Below, piece after piece: positions 19,585 through 28,942 of a stretch of 64,000 nt of DNA. The stretch is from an uncultured Sulfolobales archaeon (lineage in GTDB: Archaea > Thermoproteota > Thermoprotei_A > Sulfolobales > NBVN01): positions 114,927 through 178,926 of the forward strand of contig CALIKV010000006.1 of the NCBI GenBank assembly GCA_938017505.1. The letters are read 5' to 3'. The position numbers and the translations under genes are program-made. The first letter of the stretch is position 1. Each line of letters starts with the position of its first letter. The notes under the pieces were generated by a model. That model searched no databases. It saw nothing but the letters and a program-made list of their open reading frames with translations, and was not told the DNA's origin.

Positions 19585-20287
19585 CTACTCTAACACATCT
19601 TGACGTGAAGCCTGAATCCTGGATTAATTTCCGAGCGCTCGGTGTTAATGACCGTGCAACTATAACTCCTCTCACTTTCTTCATACCTAGGGACTTGTAA
19701 TACTCAACATACCTCCTCAGTTGATAGACCGCCTCAACGTCTGCAACCCCTCTCTTAACCTCGACCATCACTAGCGCACCGTCTCTGCCGCGGAGAACTA
19801 AATCCACGCGTCCATGTGGAGTTGCTACTTCCCTCGCTACTAATTCACAGCCTTCCTCAATCAAGCCTGGGTCGCGTGTGAGGTATTCAGCTATGTCATG
19901 CTCAGTCCCTGTGAGGACGAATCTACCAACACCTAGCTTAACCACAAGGACCTCGCATGGACATCTTAATCTAATGAGGAGCTCCTCACGTGGCTTGGTT
20001 CTGAGCGCCTTGATTATTAACACATCCTCCCTGACTTCCGAGACCACGTACGAGTTAGGTTGCCAATTAACAGGCTCCCTACCTGTTGATTCATGGATCA
20101 ACACAGTCCCATCCTCCTTTATGATTAATAACCTCCAGGACCTGCTTGCTTTAGAGAAGGCCCTCCCTGAGTACGCTACCTCGCAGTCCGCTATAATGAC
20201 TATGGTTGAGCGTCTGAACCACTTCTTAATAGTGCCATGGAGCTCCTTAAGCGTTAGACTTCCTCTGTATAGGACTCTCTCTGACAC
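19550..20287 (-). CDS. nucS: Endonuclease NucS/EndoMS
   Basis: 'ADCEVAYSGRAFS' N-term; 'GRVDLVLRGRDGALVMVEVKRGVADVEAVYQLRRYVEYY' PD-(D/E)XK-type nuclease motif. Confidence 0.9.
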   Translation of the reverse strand: MSERVLYRGSLTLKELHGTIKKWFRRSTIVIIADCEVAYSGRAFSKASRSWRLLIIKEDGTVLIHESTGREPVNWQPNSYVVSEVREDVLIIKALRTKPREELLIRLRCPCEVLVVKLGVGRFVLTGTEHDIAEYLTRDPGLIEEGCELVAREVATPHGRVDLVLRGRDGALVMVEVKRGVADVEAVYQLRRYVEYYKSLGMKKVRGVIVARSLTPSARKLIQDSGFTSRCVRVDDGEVSVDEVC

Positions 20288-21245
20288 TGTGCATCACGTC
20301 AACGATTAAATCAGCGACTTTCTGGAGGTCTAGTTCAGGTAGGGTAGCTGAAGCCGCCTCAGCATGCCCACCAAACCTCCCCCTGCCGACGCGCGCTATC
20401 TCCCTGCATATCCTAAGCGCTTTATCGGTGAGGGTTCTCACAGTCACGACTACCTTATCCTCCTCCTTCCTCACAAGCACCACGTCCGACTTATACATCC
20501 TCGCTAACTCAGTGGTTCCCACCCCAAGCAACCCGGCGAATATCCTTGACTCAGGCAATGTAAGTGTCGTTATCTTTACAACGTTCCTGTAGGAGAGCGC
20601 GTTCTCACCTAATTGCTTGAGTAGCCTGCTAAGAAGGAACTTAGCAGTCCTGTATCTCCTGTTTACGAGCTCGTCCGTCTCAACGTCCTTATTCCTCATG
20701 ATCAGGTTGAGGAGGTAATTCATGAAATCGTAATCGCCGGGATCCCTAGCTATGGAGAGCTTAATGACGTCTGCTATCCTAGCTACATCCAGTGACGAGG
20801 CTTCACCGCCTTCACATACGTCTGCCACGTCAACAAGTAACCTCTCGTAGGGGTTAGGTGAGATCCTTAGGGAGTTCACAATTAACCGAGGGCATGACTG
20901 GGTTCTCTCGCATACAACTCTCACGTTCCCTGACGTGCTGCTTAAGACTTGACCGACGAACTCCAACGAACTCACGTGATGATCAACCACCGCCACCCTC
21001 CTTAAACTACCACTCATACTGAGTATCTCCTTAACCAACTCGCTACTAAGCGCTAAATCAAGAAGTACGACCTCTTCAACGACCTTCTGCAACCCCCTAA
21101 CTAAGTCTAGGTTAGCCCTCCAGGGTTGAGTGAAAACCACGGTCACGTGCGACGGCCACATATCCTTCATGAAATGTTTGATGTACAGGTAGGCGGAGAT
21201 TATGCCGTCGCAATCACCATGAGTTACGACCATGCTGACGCCCAA
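20247..21245 (-). CDS. DHH/DHHA1-family phosphoesterase (RecJ-like)
   Basis: THGDCDGIISAYL; VAVVDHH; C-terminal GRFGGHAEAASATL DHHA1 motif. Confidence 0.85.
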   Translation of the reverse strand: MGVSMVVTHGDCDGIISAYLYIKHFMKDMWPSHVTVVFTQPWRANLDLVRGLQKVVEEVVLLDLALSSELVKEILSMSGSLRRVAVVDHHVSSLEFVGQVLSSTSGNVRVVCERTQSCPRLIVNSLRISPNPYERLLVDVADVCEGGEASSLDVARIADVIKLSIARDPGDYDFMNYLLNLIMRNKDVETDELVNRRYRTAKFLLSRLLKQLGENALSYRNVVKITTLTLPESRIFAGLLGVGTTELARMYKSDVVLVRKEEDKVVVTVRTLTDKALRICREIARVGRGRFGGHAEAASATLPELDLQKVADLIVDVMHSVRESPIQRKSNA

Positions 21246-21355
21246 CCACCATCACTAATAAAAATCTCTTAAGGGCAACTTTAAAAGCGAGGTAAGTCTA
21301 CTATTTAATTAGCGATACTGAACTATCATGGTGGGTGTGAAGCCTGGATAAAGAG

Positions 21356-22675
21356 TTGATTCAGATAAAGGATCCTATACACGGATACCTGAGGCTGGCC
21401 AAGCATGAGATATGCCTGGTTTCCTCACCACCCTTACAAAGGTTAAGGAGGCTTAAGCAGTTAAGCACGTCGCATTTAGTTTATCCAGGGGCCGTCCACG
21501 TCAGGTTCTCCCACTCCTTAGGGTCTATGCATGTGGCAGGGATTCTCGCCGAATACGCTTACTCTAAGTTAGGGTTAGGGCCTTCAGAGTTGAGGAGGCT
21601 TGTGTACATAGCGCGTCTCCTCGGTTTATTGCACGATATAGGTCACGGACCCTTCTCACACACCTTTGAGGACCACGTGCTCGTGAACTACGGGGTGAAT
21701 CACGAGGTCTTGGGAGGGAGGATAGTTAGAGAGCACCCGGATATCTCTAGGTGCTTCGACGACTATATCGAGAAGGAGCTGGGTCTCTCTGCCGAGGTCA
21801 TGGCCAGGCTCATCGAGGCCTCATCGCTTGATTCCTGGCCACTCACATCGAGCATCAGCAACGGAGTCACGGAGAGAACTCTTTACTACGTGACTAAGGG
21901 GGCCTACAGCGCTGATATAATTGATTACCTCTTACGTGATTCATACTTCACAGGCGCTAATTACGGGTTTGGGCTTGACTGGGAGAGACTCGCATTCCAC
22001 TCAAGACCTGTTAAGGACAGGATAGTTCTCGAGTACAAGGCGAAGGACGTCCTAGATCATCTACTCATAGCGAGGATCTTCATGTTCAAGACCGTTTACT
22101 ACCATAAAACCGTGAGGGCCTTTGATAAGATAGCTGGTGAAATGCTGCTTAAGGCGGATAAGGTCTTCAACTACGGAGAGAGGCTTGACGAGGTTGACAA
22201 GTACGTTGAGTTAGACGACGAGTATGTATTGTCTAATCCGGAGGTGCGGGGGTTTGATGAAGCCAAGTACTTGCTTAACAGGGTGGTGCCCTACAAGAAC
22301 GTTTACCAGGCAGTCCTGCCCATAGACCAAACGTTCAAGGGATTCCTAACGATGAGTAGAGAGGTTCTTAGGGGGAGCGTGGAGAGCAAGTTAAGGAAAG
22401 CGCATCCGGAGCTATTGAGTAGTGACAATATAGTGTTCGTGGACACCCCTAAACTCCCCACAAATCCCATGTTTGAGGAGACTGAGGTCTTTATAGAGAA
22501 CAATGAAGGAGAAGTCGAGGCGAAGCCAGTCAGGGAGACCCTAGCCGGGTCGATGCCTGCTGAACTGGCTTTCCTCAGGATTTACGTGAGGGATAAGTAC
22601 ATAAGGCACTCAAACGAGGTTAGGGAGATAGCTAGAAACATGATCTCAGGTAAAGAGATCCGTAGTTTCTATTAG
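21356..22675 (+). CDS. HD-domain phosphohydrolase (paralog of 5654-6907)
   Basis: IKDPIHGYLRLA...PPLQRLRRLKQL; RFSHSLG; LLHDIGHGPFSHTFED; YHKTV. Confidence 0.85.
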   Translation: MIQIKDPIHGYLRLAKHEICLVSSPPLQRLRRLKQLSTSHLVYPGAVHVRFSHSLGSMHVAGILAEYAYSKLGLGPSELRRLVYIARLLGLLHDIGHGPFSHTFEDHVLVNYGVNHEVLGGRIVREHPDISRCFDDYIEKELGLSAEVMARLIEASSLDSWPLTSSISNGVTERTLYYVTKGAYSADIIDYLLRDSYFTGANYGFGLDWERLAFHSRPVKDRIVLEYKAKDVLDHLLIARIFMFKTVYYHKTVRAFDKIAGEMLLKADKVFNYGERLDEVDKYVELDDEYVLSNPEVRGFDEAKYLLNRVVPYKNVYQAVLPIDQTFKGFLTMSREVLRGSVESKLRKAHPELLSSDNIVFVDTPKLPTNPMFEETEVFIENNEGEVEAKPVRETLAGSMPAELAFLRIYVRDKYIRHSNEVREIARNMISGKEIRSFY

Positions 22676-22959
22676 GGGGTTCAGCTCTTACGTCGGTCTA
22701 TTGCTTTATTTCTCTCTGTATTGGTCTTGGGGGCGCTCCCGAAGGCCCCTAAAAGTGATGCAAACCCAAGACCCACGCTCCAAGGCCTGACCACTTATAG
22801 AGAATAACTGTAAGCCTTTAAGACACCAACACATACGAACCCTCGCGAAAACCGAAACAGCAGTGAAAGGCGGGCGCGACGTGCGTGCGTCCCGTATGTC
22901 AGGATCGTCCTGACGACCGACTCATCCCTCATCGAAGCACTGCTAACAAGTGATTCTCT
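22676..22959. other. Structured non-coding intergenic region (possible ncRNA)
   Basis: Perfect 9-bp stem GGTCTTGGG (22723-22731)/CCCAAGACC (22765-22773) and perfect hairpin GTCAGGA-tcg-TCCTGAC (22898-22914); no listed ORF. Confidence 0.35.
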
Positions 22960-23961
22960 CTAGAGACGCTCTACTGTGAGTCCCTCATCGTATATTGAGG
23001 CTTTAAACACGTGAGGCGTGACTAGCTTAAGCGCGTTCATAAGAGTCTCAGCGTTCCCCGGCAGGGTCAGCGCTACCGACGCACCACCGCCGCCCCCTCC
23101 TGTGAGTTTAGAGCCTAAAGCCCCTGCGACCCTGGCCACGTAGACAACTTCACTCAGTCTTCTTGAGGAGACCCCTATCGCCTCTAAGAGACCGTGATTC
23201 ACGTTCATCAGCACACCGACCTCGGCCAAATCGCCCTTAACCAGGGCTTTCTCAGCCTCCATCACCACCTTACCGATGTGCTCCAGTATCCCGCTAACTA
23301 AATTAGGGTACCTCTCTCGAAGGCTTTTAACTAGCATCAACATCTCCCTAGTCGTCTTCTCTCTCTCGACATACGCCAGCACGAAGACCGGCTCACCGCC
23401 TACGTTGACAGGCGTCCTGTACACGTTGTCTCCCTCAAACCGTACTTTAAGTGTACCGCCGAAAGTAGCTATGGACGTGTCCATAGGAGACGCGATCCCT
23501 TGAACGTTCCTCTCAACCCTCCACCCTAAACTGGCGACCTCCTCCTTACTTAACTCATAGCCCAGACAGCTACTGTAGGCCGCTATTGTGGCGACGGAGA
23601 CCGCGGCTGAAGTTCCGAGTCCAGCACCTACAGGCATCTCAGACTTCACCTCTAGGTTAACCCCCTTCCTCACCCCGAGATACTCGGACGTCAGCTCTAT
23701 TGCCTTACTTAAGTATCCTATAGCCGATAAGGTCCTCCCGTAGTCTGTCGTAACTTGGATCTCGCCGTTACTTATAGATACTATAACTCCAGGAGTCCTC
23801 AGATCCTGAGCGTTTATCCGGATGCTATCATCGTCTCGAACCTCAGCAGCCACATAAACCTTCTTGTTGATAGCCGCTACTATCGCCGGATACCCGTAAA
23901 CCACGGCGTGCTCGCCGAACAGCGTTATCTTACCTGGTGCTGAGGCGACCACCTTGCCCAA
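22960..23961 (-). CDS. mvk: Mevalonate kinase
   Basis: APGKITLFGEHAVVYGYPAI; PVGAGLGTSAAVSVA; KLTGGGGGGASVAL GHMP kinase motifs. Confidence 0.93.
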   Translation of the reverse strand: MGKVVASAPGKITLFGEHAVVYGYPAIVAAINKKVYVAAEVRDDDSIRINAQDLRTPGVIVSISNGEIQVTTDYGRTLSAIGYLSKAIELTSEYLGVRKGVNLEVKSEMPVGAGLGTSAAVSVATIAAYSSCLGYELSKEEVASLGWRVERNVQGIASPMDTSIATFGGTLKVRFEGDNVYRTPVNVGGEPVFVLAYVEREKTTREMLMLVKSLRERYPNLVSGILEHIGKVVMEAEKALVKGDLAEVGVLMNVNHGLLEAIGVSSRRLSEVVYVARVAGALGSKLTGGGGGGASVALTLPGNAETLMNALKLVTPHVFKASIYDEGLTVERL

Positions 23962-24080
23962 TTTAACACCCTCTAGACAATTGATTCAGGTAATTAATTG
24001 TTTCTTTTTAGTAAGGCATGGGACCCGGTCGTGTTCTTCCTTAATAAAGGCTTCTCACAGTAATTTATAACGGTGAGTAA

Positions 24081-24944
24081 GTGCTACCGCCTCATTTAAG
24101 ACTTGACTTCCGGAAGGCCGAGGTAATTATCGAGGGCTTCATTAAGACTAAGGTTAGAGAAGCGGGTGCCTCAGGCGTTGTTATAGGCCTCTCAGGCGGC
24201 GGAGACTCGTCAATATGCGCCGCCCTATCCGCTAGGGCGTTAGGATCCTCATCTGTTCTAGCGGTTCATATGCCTGAAGCGGAAAGCGGGCCTATAGCAA
24301 CTTTACTAGCTAGTAAAGTAGCGAATAGCCTGGGCCTGGACTTAATGAACATAGACATCACCGACGTGGTTACCGCGTTCCTTAAGTTGCTCGGACTGAG
24401 TTATGAGTCCTCCGGGAAGTTGGTTAGAGGTAATATAAAGGCTAGGAGTAGGATGACGATTCTCTACGCCATAGCTAACAAGGAGAACATGCTGGTCGTC
24501 GGAACCAGCGACAGGTCGGAGTGGCTGATAGGGTTCTTCACTAAATGGGGTGACGGCGCTGCAGACATGTACCCAATCATAGGGCTCTACAAGACTCAAG
24601 CAAGAGAGTTCGCCAAGTACCTAGGATTACCCGTTGAGGTTGTCTCCAGACCTCCATCGCCTGACTTATGGCCTGGCCACACAGCTGAAGGCGAGCTAGG
24701 CCTGACCTATGATGAGATCGATGAAGTGCTATATAGACTATTCGATGAAGGCCGTAAACCCCAAGAAATACCGGGGATCTCGGGAATTCCTATTGAAGTG
24801 GTTGAGAAGGTTATTAGGCTTCACATCAAGACCAGGCATAAGAGAGTAATTCCGGAAGCCCCCTTCCACTCGTTTAAAGAATTAGAGGGGATCTCGGGAA
24901 TTCCTCGTGAAAGGCGTCTTAACTGCTCGAGGATACTTTATTAA
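24081..24944 (+). CDS. nadE: NAD+ synthetase (ammonia-dependent type)
   Basis: VIGLSGGGDSSICAAL PP-loop; VVGTSDRSEWLIGFFTKWGDGAADMYPI. Confidence 0.93.
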   Translation: MLPPHLRLDFRKAEVIIEGFIKTKVREAGASGVVIGLSGGGDSSICAALSARALGSSSVLAVHMPEAESGPIATLLASKVANSLGLDLMNIDITDVVTAFLKLLGLSYESSGKLVRGNIKARSRMTILYAIANKENMLVVGTSDRSEWLIGFFTKWGDGAADMYPIIGLYKTQAREFAKYLGLPVEVVSRPPSPDLWPGHTAEGELGLTYDEIDEVLYRLFDEGRKPQEIPGISGIPIEVVEKVIRLHIKTRHKRVIPEAPFHSFKELEGISGIPRERRLNCSRILY

Positions 24945-24949
24945 TTACG

Positions 24950-26137
24950 TTGAGCCTTAATATATTGAGATCCATGCTGAATCACATGAGGTATGCAGAG
25001 CTGATCAGGCCTGACTCGGTTAGGGTGTGGAGGGATGAGGGGGTTAGAGAGAGGCTCTCGTGGTACTACTCCGTGATGCGTGGTGACGCACCGCCTAAGT
25101 ACATCATAGTTAAGAATGTCCCCACATCCCTCAGGAACCGTGAAATCCCCTCTCTAAGCACTGAGGAGCTTTTGAGCGAGCATGTGAAGACCCGTCAGGA
25201 ATTCGGTAGGTTGTTGGATGAGATCAGGGGGTCAAGCGATCCCTGGAGACATGTAAGAGTTAACGGGGTTGAGGGTGTCTCCTTCCTAGACCTTAAGGTT
25301 GAGTTGGCGCGTCGTTACTCAAGCCCCTGCAGGCTTTGTGAGTGGAAGTGCGGTGCTCTGAGGAGTGAGGGGAGGATGGGATACTGCAGGGTTGCAGGGG
25401 TTAATAGTTTCGTCGATAACTTCTTCCACCACATGGGGGAGGAGGCCCCACTGATCCCCTCAGGAACCATCTTCTACGTGGGCTGTAACTTCAGGTGTGT
25501 GTACTGCCAGAACTGGAGCATAAGTCAACGTGAGGGCTACACTGCTGAGGAGCAGAGTCCCGAGGACCTCGCTAATATTCAGACGTGGCTAGCCGCTGGC
25601 GGGGCCAAGAACATAAATCACGTTGGCGGTGAGCCAACACCCAACATCCCAGCCATGCTGACATCGCTTAAACACCTAACAATTAAAACCCCTCAACTAT
25701 GGAACAGTAATATGTATCTAAGCGAGGTAGCTATTGAACTAATAAAGGACGTCATAGATATATGGTTGCCTGACCTCAAGTACGGGAACAACGGATGCGC
25801 CCTCAAATACTCGATAGTCAAGAATTACTTTGACATAGTCACTAGAAACATAGTAATCGCCCATGCCTCCGGGGACATGATAATAAGACACCTAGTACTA
25901 CCTAATCACGTTGATTGCTGCACCAGCAACGTCCTCAAGTGGATCTCGGAGAACGCTAAGAGAGCGTTAGTGAATATCATGGATCAGTACAGACCCGAGT
26001 ACATGGTGCTTAGGCAACCTAGGAAGTGGGAGGAGATAGGCAGACGCGTTAAGGCGGAGGAAATGGACAAAGCATTTAGACTGGCTCGCGAGTACGGGTT
26101 CGTAGGTCCTGTCGAGGATCTATGGTATGTAGCGTGA
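24950..26137 (+). CDS. Radical SAM protein, PflA/PflX-like
   Basis: GCNFRCVYCQNWSISQ (CxxxCxxC); N-terminal CRLCEWKCGALRSEGRMGYC cluster. Confidence 0.85.
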   Translation: MSLNILRSMLNHMRYAELIRPDSVRVWRDEGVRERLSWYYSVMRGDAPPKYIIVKNVPTSLRNREIPSLSTEELLSEHVKTRQEFGRLLDEIRGSSDPWRHVRVNGVEGVSFLDLKVELARRYSSPCRLCEWKCGALRSEGRMGYCRVAGVNSFVDNFFHHMGEEAPLIPSGTIFYVGCNFRCVYCQNWSISQREGYTAEEQSPEDLANIQTWLAAGGAKNINHVGGEPTPNIPAMLTSLKHLTIKTPQLWNSNMYLSEVAIELIKDVIDIWLPDLKYGNNGCALKYSIVKNYFDIVTRNIVIAHASGDMIIRHLVLPNHVDCCTSNVLKWISENAKRALVNIMDQYRPEYMVLRQPRKWEEIGRRVKAEEMDKAFRLAREYGFVGPVEDLWYVA

Positions 26138-26179
26138 TCTCAACGCTTATATACTGTGGCTCTTTAAAATTAAATTGAT

Positions 26180-27091
26180 GTGTATCTCCACATGAGAGCT
26201 GCGCACGCCTCATTCACGTTGAACGTGGTGTCGTTCTCGCTTAAAGCCGTAGGCATGCTGAACGCTACCTCCGTAGCTGTCAACGCTGAGTTCCTCCACT
26301 CCCTAGGCGATACCGTGGGCTCGGGGCTCCTGGTCCTCGGGCTCTCGATTACTGGGAGAGGGCCCTCGATCAAATACCCCTTCGGTTTAGGCAGAGCTAT
26401 ATACGTTTTCGGGCTGATAGTCTCCTCCCTAGTTGGGGGTTTCCTCTTCGCAATAACCTCAATTACCGGGATTCAGCAGCTGATGGTAAGAGAGCAAGTC
26501 ACCTCGACAGACATATCACTTGGTTCTTTCGCACTGGCCCTCCTGTTCGATTTCATTGTTTTAACCTGGAGTTTAATTGAGTATAGGAGGGTACCGAGCG
26601 ATCCTTCAGTTAGGGGAACTATAGTTGAGAACCTAGCCGACAGCGTCAGCGGCTCAGCAGCTCTTTTATCCCTCATACTGAGGAGCCCGTTCATCGATGG
26701 CTTAGGAGCGTTAGTGGTGTCAGTAATCTTGCTCTCCTCTTCAGTCTCACTCAGCTACAGGTACTTCGAGGTGTTGGTGGGTAGGGCAGCACCGAAGAAC
26801 GTCATCGGGAGGGCTGTTAAGATAGTTCTCTCTGACCCCAGGGTGGTCGACGTTAACGACGTGAAGTCGTTAGTAGTAGGTCCCGGCGAGTTCCTCATAC
26901 TACTTCAAGTCGAGGTCCCTGAGTACTCCAGCATCGAGGACGTGGGACATATAAGAGAGGAGTTAAGCAGGAGGATAAAGGAAGGTGTGAAAGGCGTTAA
27001 GTACGTGGTCATAGAGTTCCAGAAACCCACGTCACCCCCCATGAGCTTCAAGAAGATACTCAAGGACATCCTCACTTTAGGTGAGATGTAG
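26180..27091 (+). CDS. Cation diffusion facilitator (CDF) family transporter
   Basis: 'EFLHSLGDTVGSGLLVLGL' and 'VENLADSVSGSAALLSL...SPFIDGLGALVVSVILL' CDF TM motifs. Confidence 0.85.
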   Translation: MYLHMRAAHASFTLNVVSFSLKAVGMLNATSVAVNAEFLHSLGDTVGSGLLVLGLSITGRGPSIKYPFGLGRAIYVFGLIVSSLVGGFLFAITSITGIQQLMVREQVTSTDISLGSFALALLFDFIVLTWSLIEYRRVPSDPSVRGTIVENLADSVSGSAALLSLILRSPFIDGLGALVVSVILLSSSVSLSYRYFEVLVGRAAPKNVIGRAVKIVLSDPRVVDVNDVKSLVVGPGEFLILLQVEVPEYSSIEDVGHIREELSRRIKEGVKGVKYVVIEFQKPTSPPMSFKKILKDILTLGEM

Positions 27092-27157
27092 TTTAGATTC
27101 TAAAGACCTGAGCCCTTATAAGGATGACTGCGTGCTTAAGCCCTATTAAGGGAGCAC

Positions 27158-27493
27158 TTGGCACATAACACGGTTAACGAGCTTGAGATTAGCGGGCTGG
27201 CAACTGAGGGTGAGGCGTTCACCGAAGGCGATATCCTAGAGGGCTTCAGCCTAGTCATGATTATTGATAGTAAAGGTCATGTAACTGACGCCACAGTTAA
27301 CGCCCCGACCAAGGTCATTGACCCAGAGATCGTAGCCAAGATATCGTTGATGATAACAGTGCTCGCGAGGAACCTTCTCGACTACATAAACGTGGAAGAG
27401 GTTGACGAGATTAACATAGGCTTTAACGGTGGTATGCTCTTAATAGTCCCTGAGGGGGACGTAGTCAGGGTCGCACTCACGACAGCCCCGTAA
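27158..27493 (+). CDS. Conserved hypothetical protein (possibly roadblock-like)
   Basis: Intact ORF upstream of korDABC; no confident motif. Confidence 0.5.
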   Translation: MAHNTVNELEISGLATEGEAFTEGDILEGFSLVMIIDSKGHVTDATVNAPTKVIDPEIVAKISLMITVLARNLLDYINVEEVDEINIGFNGGMLLIVPEGDVVRVALTTAP

Positions 27494-27554
27494 ATCCGTC
27501 GTGAAGTCTAGAGTAATGAAAAATTTTTATAACGCTTAACACGATATATAGCTG

Positions 27555-27821
27555 GTGATGGGATTAGCTACCTTAGCCAGCACGGAATTAGTCAGGGCTT
27601 CTAACGCCAGGTTCCGCGTAAACGTGTTGATCAGTAGGTGTAAGGAGTGCGGGATCTGCATCAGTGTGTGTCCTACTAAGGTCCTCGTCAGGAGCGATAA
27701 GTACAACAAGTACGGGTTCAGATACCCGGAGCCGGCTAACATCGCTAAGTGTATTGGCTGCAGGCTCTGTGAATTTAACTGTCCTGACTTCGCTGTTTTC
27801 GTGGAGGTTATCGGTAAATGA
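27555..27821 (+). CDS. korD: 2-oxoacid:ferredoxin oxidoreductase delta subunit (4Fe-4S ferredoxin)
   Basis: CKECGICISVCPTKVL and CIGCRLCEFNCPDFA 4Fe-4S motifs; operon position. Confidence 0.88.
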   Translation: MMGLATLASTELVRASNARFRVNVLISRCKECGICISVCPTKVLVRSDKYNKYGFRYPEPANIAKCIGCRLCEFNCPDFAVFVEVIGK

Positions 27822-28942
27822 GGAAGGCGTTTATCTCAGGTAACATGGCTATTGCGGAGGGAGCCATAATAGCCGGGATGAAATTCTTCGCTGGATATCC
27901 TATAACACCTGCCTCAGACATCATGGAGTATCTGGTTGAAAGACTTAACGAGGTCGGGGGTGTGGTCGTTCAGCTCGAGGACGAGATCACCTCAATTAAT
28001 GCAGTGATCGGGGCTTCTTGGGCAGGGGCCAAGTCGATGACGGCTACTTCAGGTCCTGGCTTCTCGCTCATGGTTGAGGCCCTCGGCCTAGCAGTGATAA
28101 GTGAGACCCCTCTGGTTGTGGCTGATATAATGAGGACGGGGCCCTCCACGGGCGTGCCTACGAAGACTTCACAGAGCGACGTGCTTCAGGTCAGGCACGG
28201 TGCTCACGGGGATCACATAATCCCCGTGCTTGTGCCGTGGTCAGTTCAAGACGCCTTCGAGTTAACGGTCAAGGCGTTTAACATAGCAGAGTCCTTGAGA
28301 ACCCCGGTGATATTGCTCTCCGACGCTGTGATTGCTCACTTATGGGAGTCGGCAGTCCTGAAGGATCCTGGGGAGATAGAGGTGGTGGACAGGAAGAAAC
28401 CCATGGTACCGCCGAGTGAGTACCTTCCCTATAAGCCTGATGAAGATCTAATACCACCTATGGCGAGCTTCGGGGACGGTTACAACGTGATTGTCGAGTC
28501 GTTAGTGCACGACGAACACGGGTATTACAGGCAGGACTCTGACACCTACCGTAGGCTCATTACCAGACTCACCAGTAAAATCATGAGCAACGTTGACAAG
28601 GTGTTTGAGGTCGAGAGCTACTACGTCAACGACTCCAAGTACGTCGTGGTGTCGTACGGGTCCACGGCTAGAGCCGCTTTAGCGGCCGTGAGGGTCTTGA
28701 GGAGTTCCGGCGTTAAGATAGGCCTGCTGAGACTTAAGACTTTATGGCCTCTCAAGCCTGAGGCTCTCAGGGAGCCATGTAGGAACGCTGATTTAGTGTT
28801 CGTAGCCGAGAATAACACCGGTAAGATAGTCGCTGACGTAGAGAGGTTCGTGAAGAACGCCGAGGTGGTCTCACTTCCGTTACTAGATTTAGAGGTTCCA
28901 ACACCCGACGAAATTGTGGAGGGGGTTAAGGAGTGGTTGTAG
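27818..28942 (+). CDS. korA: 2-oxoacid:ferredoxin oxidoreductase alpha subunit
   Basis: GYPITPASDIMEYL; ATSGPGFSLMVEALGLA; overlaps korD by 4 nt. Confidence 0.92.
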   Translation: MRKAFISGNMAIAEGAIIAGMKFFAGYPITPASDIMEYLVERLNEVGGVVVQLEDEITSINAVIGASWAGAKSMTATSGPGFSLMVEALGLAVISETPLVVADIMRTGPSTGVPTKTSQSDVLQVRHGAHGDHIIPVLVPWSVQDAFELTVKAFNIAESLRTPVILLSDAVIAHLWESAVLKDPGEIEVVDRKKPMVPPSEYLPYKPDEDLIPPMASFGDGYNVIVESLVHDEHGYYRQDSDTYRRLITRLTSKIMSNVDKVFEVESYYVNDSKYVVVSYGSTARAALAAVRVLRSSGVKIGLLRLKTLWPLKPEALREPCRNADLVFVAENNTGKIVADVERFVKNAEVVSLPLLDLEVPTPDEIVEGVKEWL

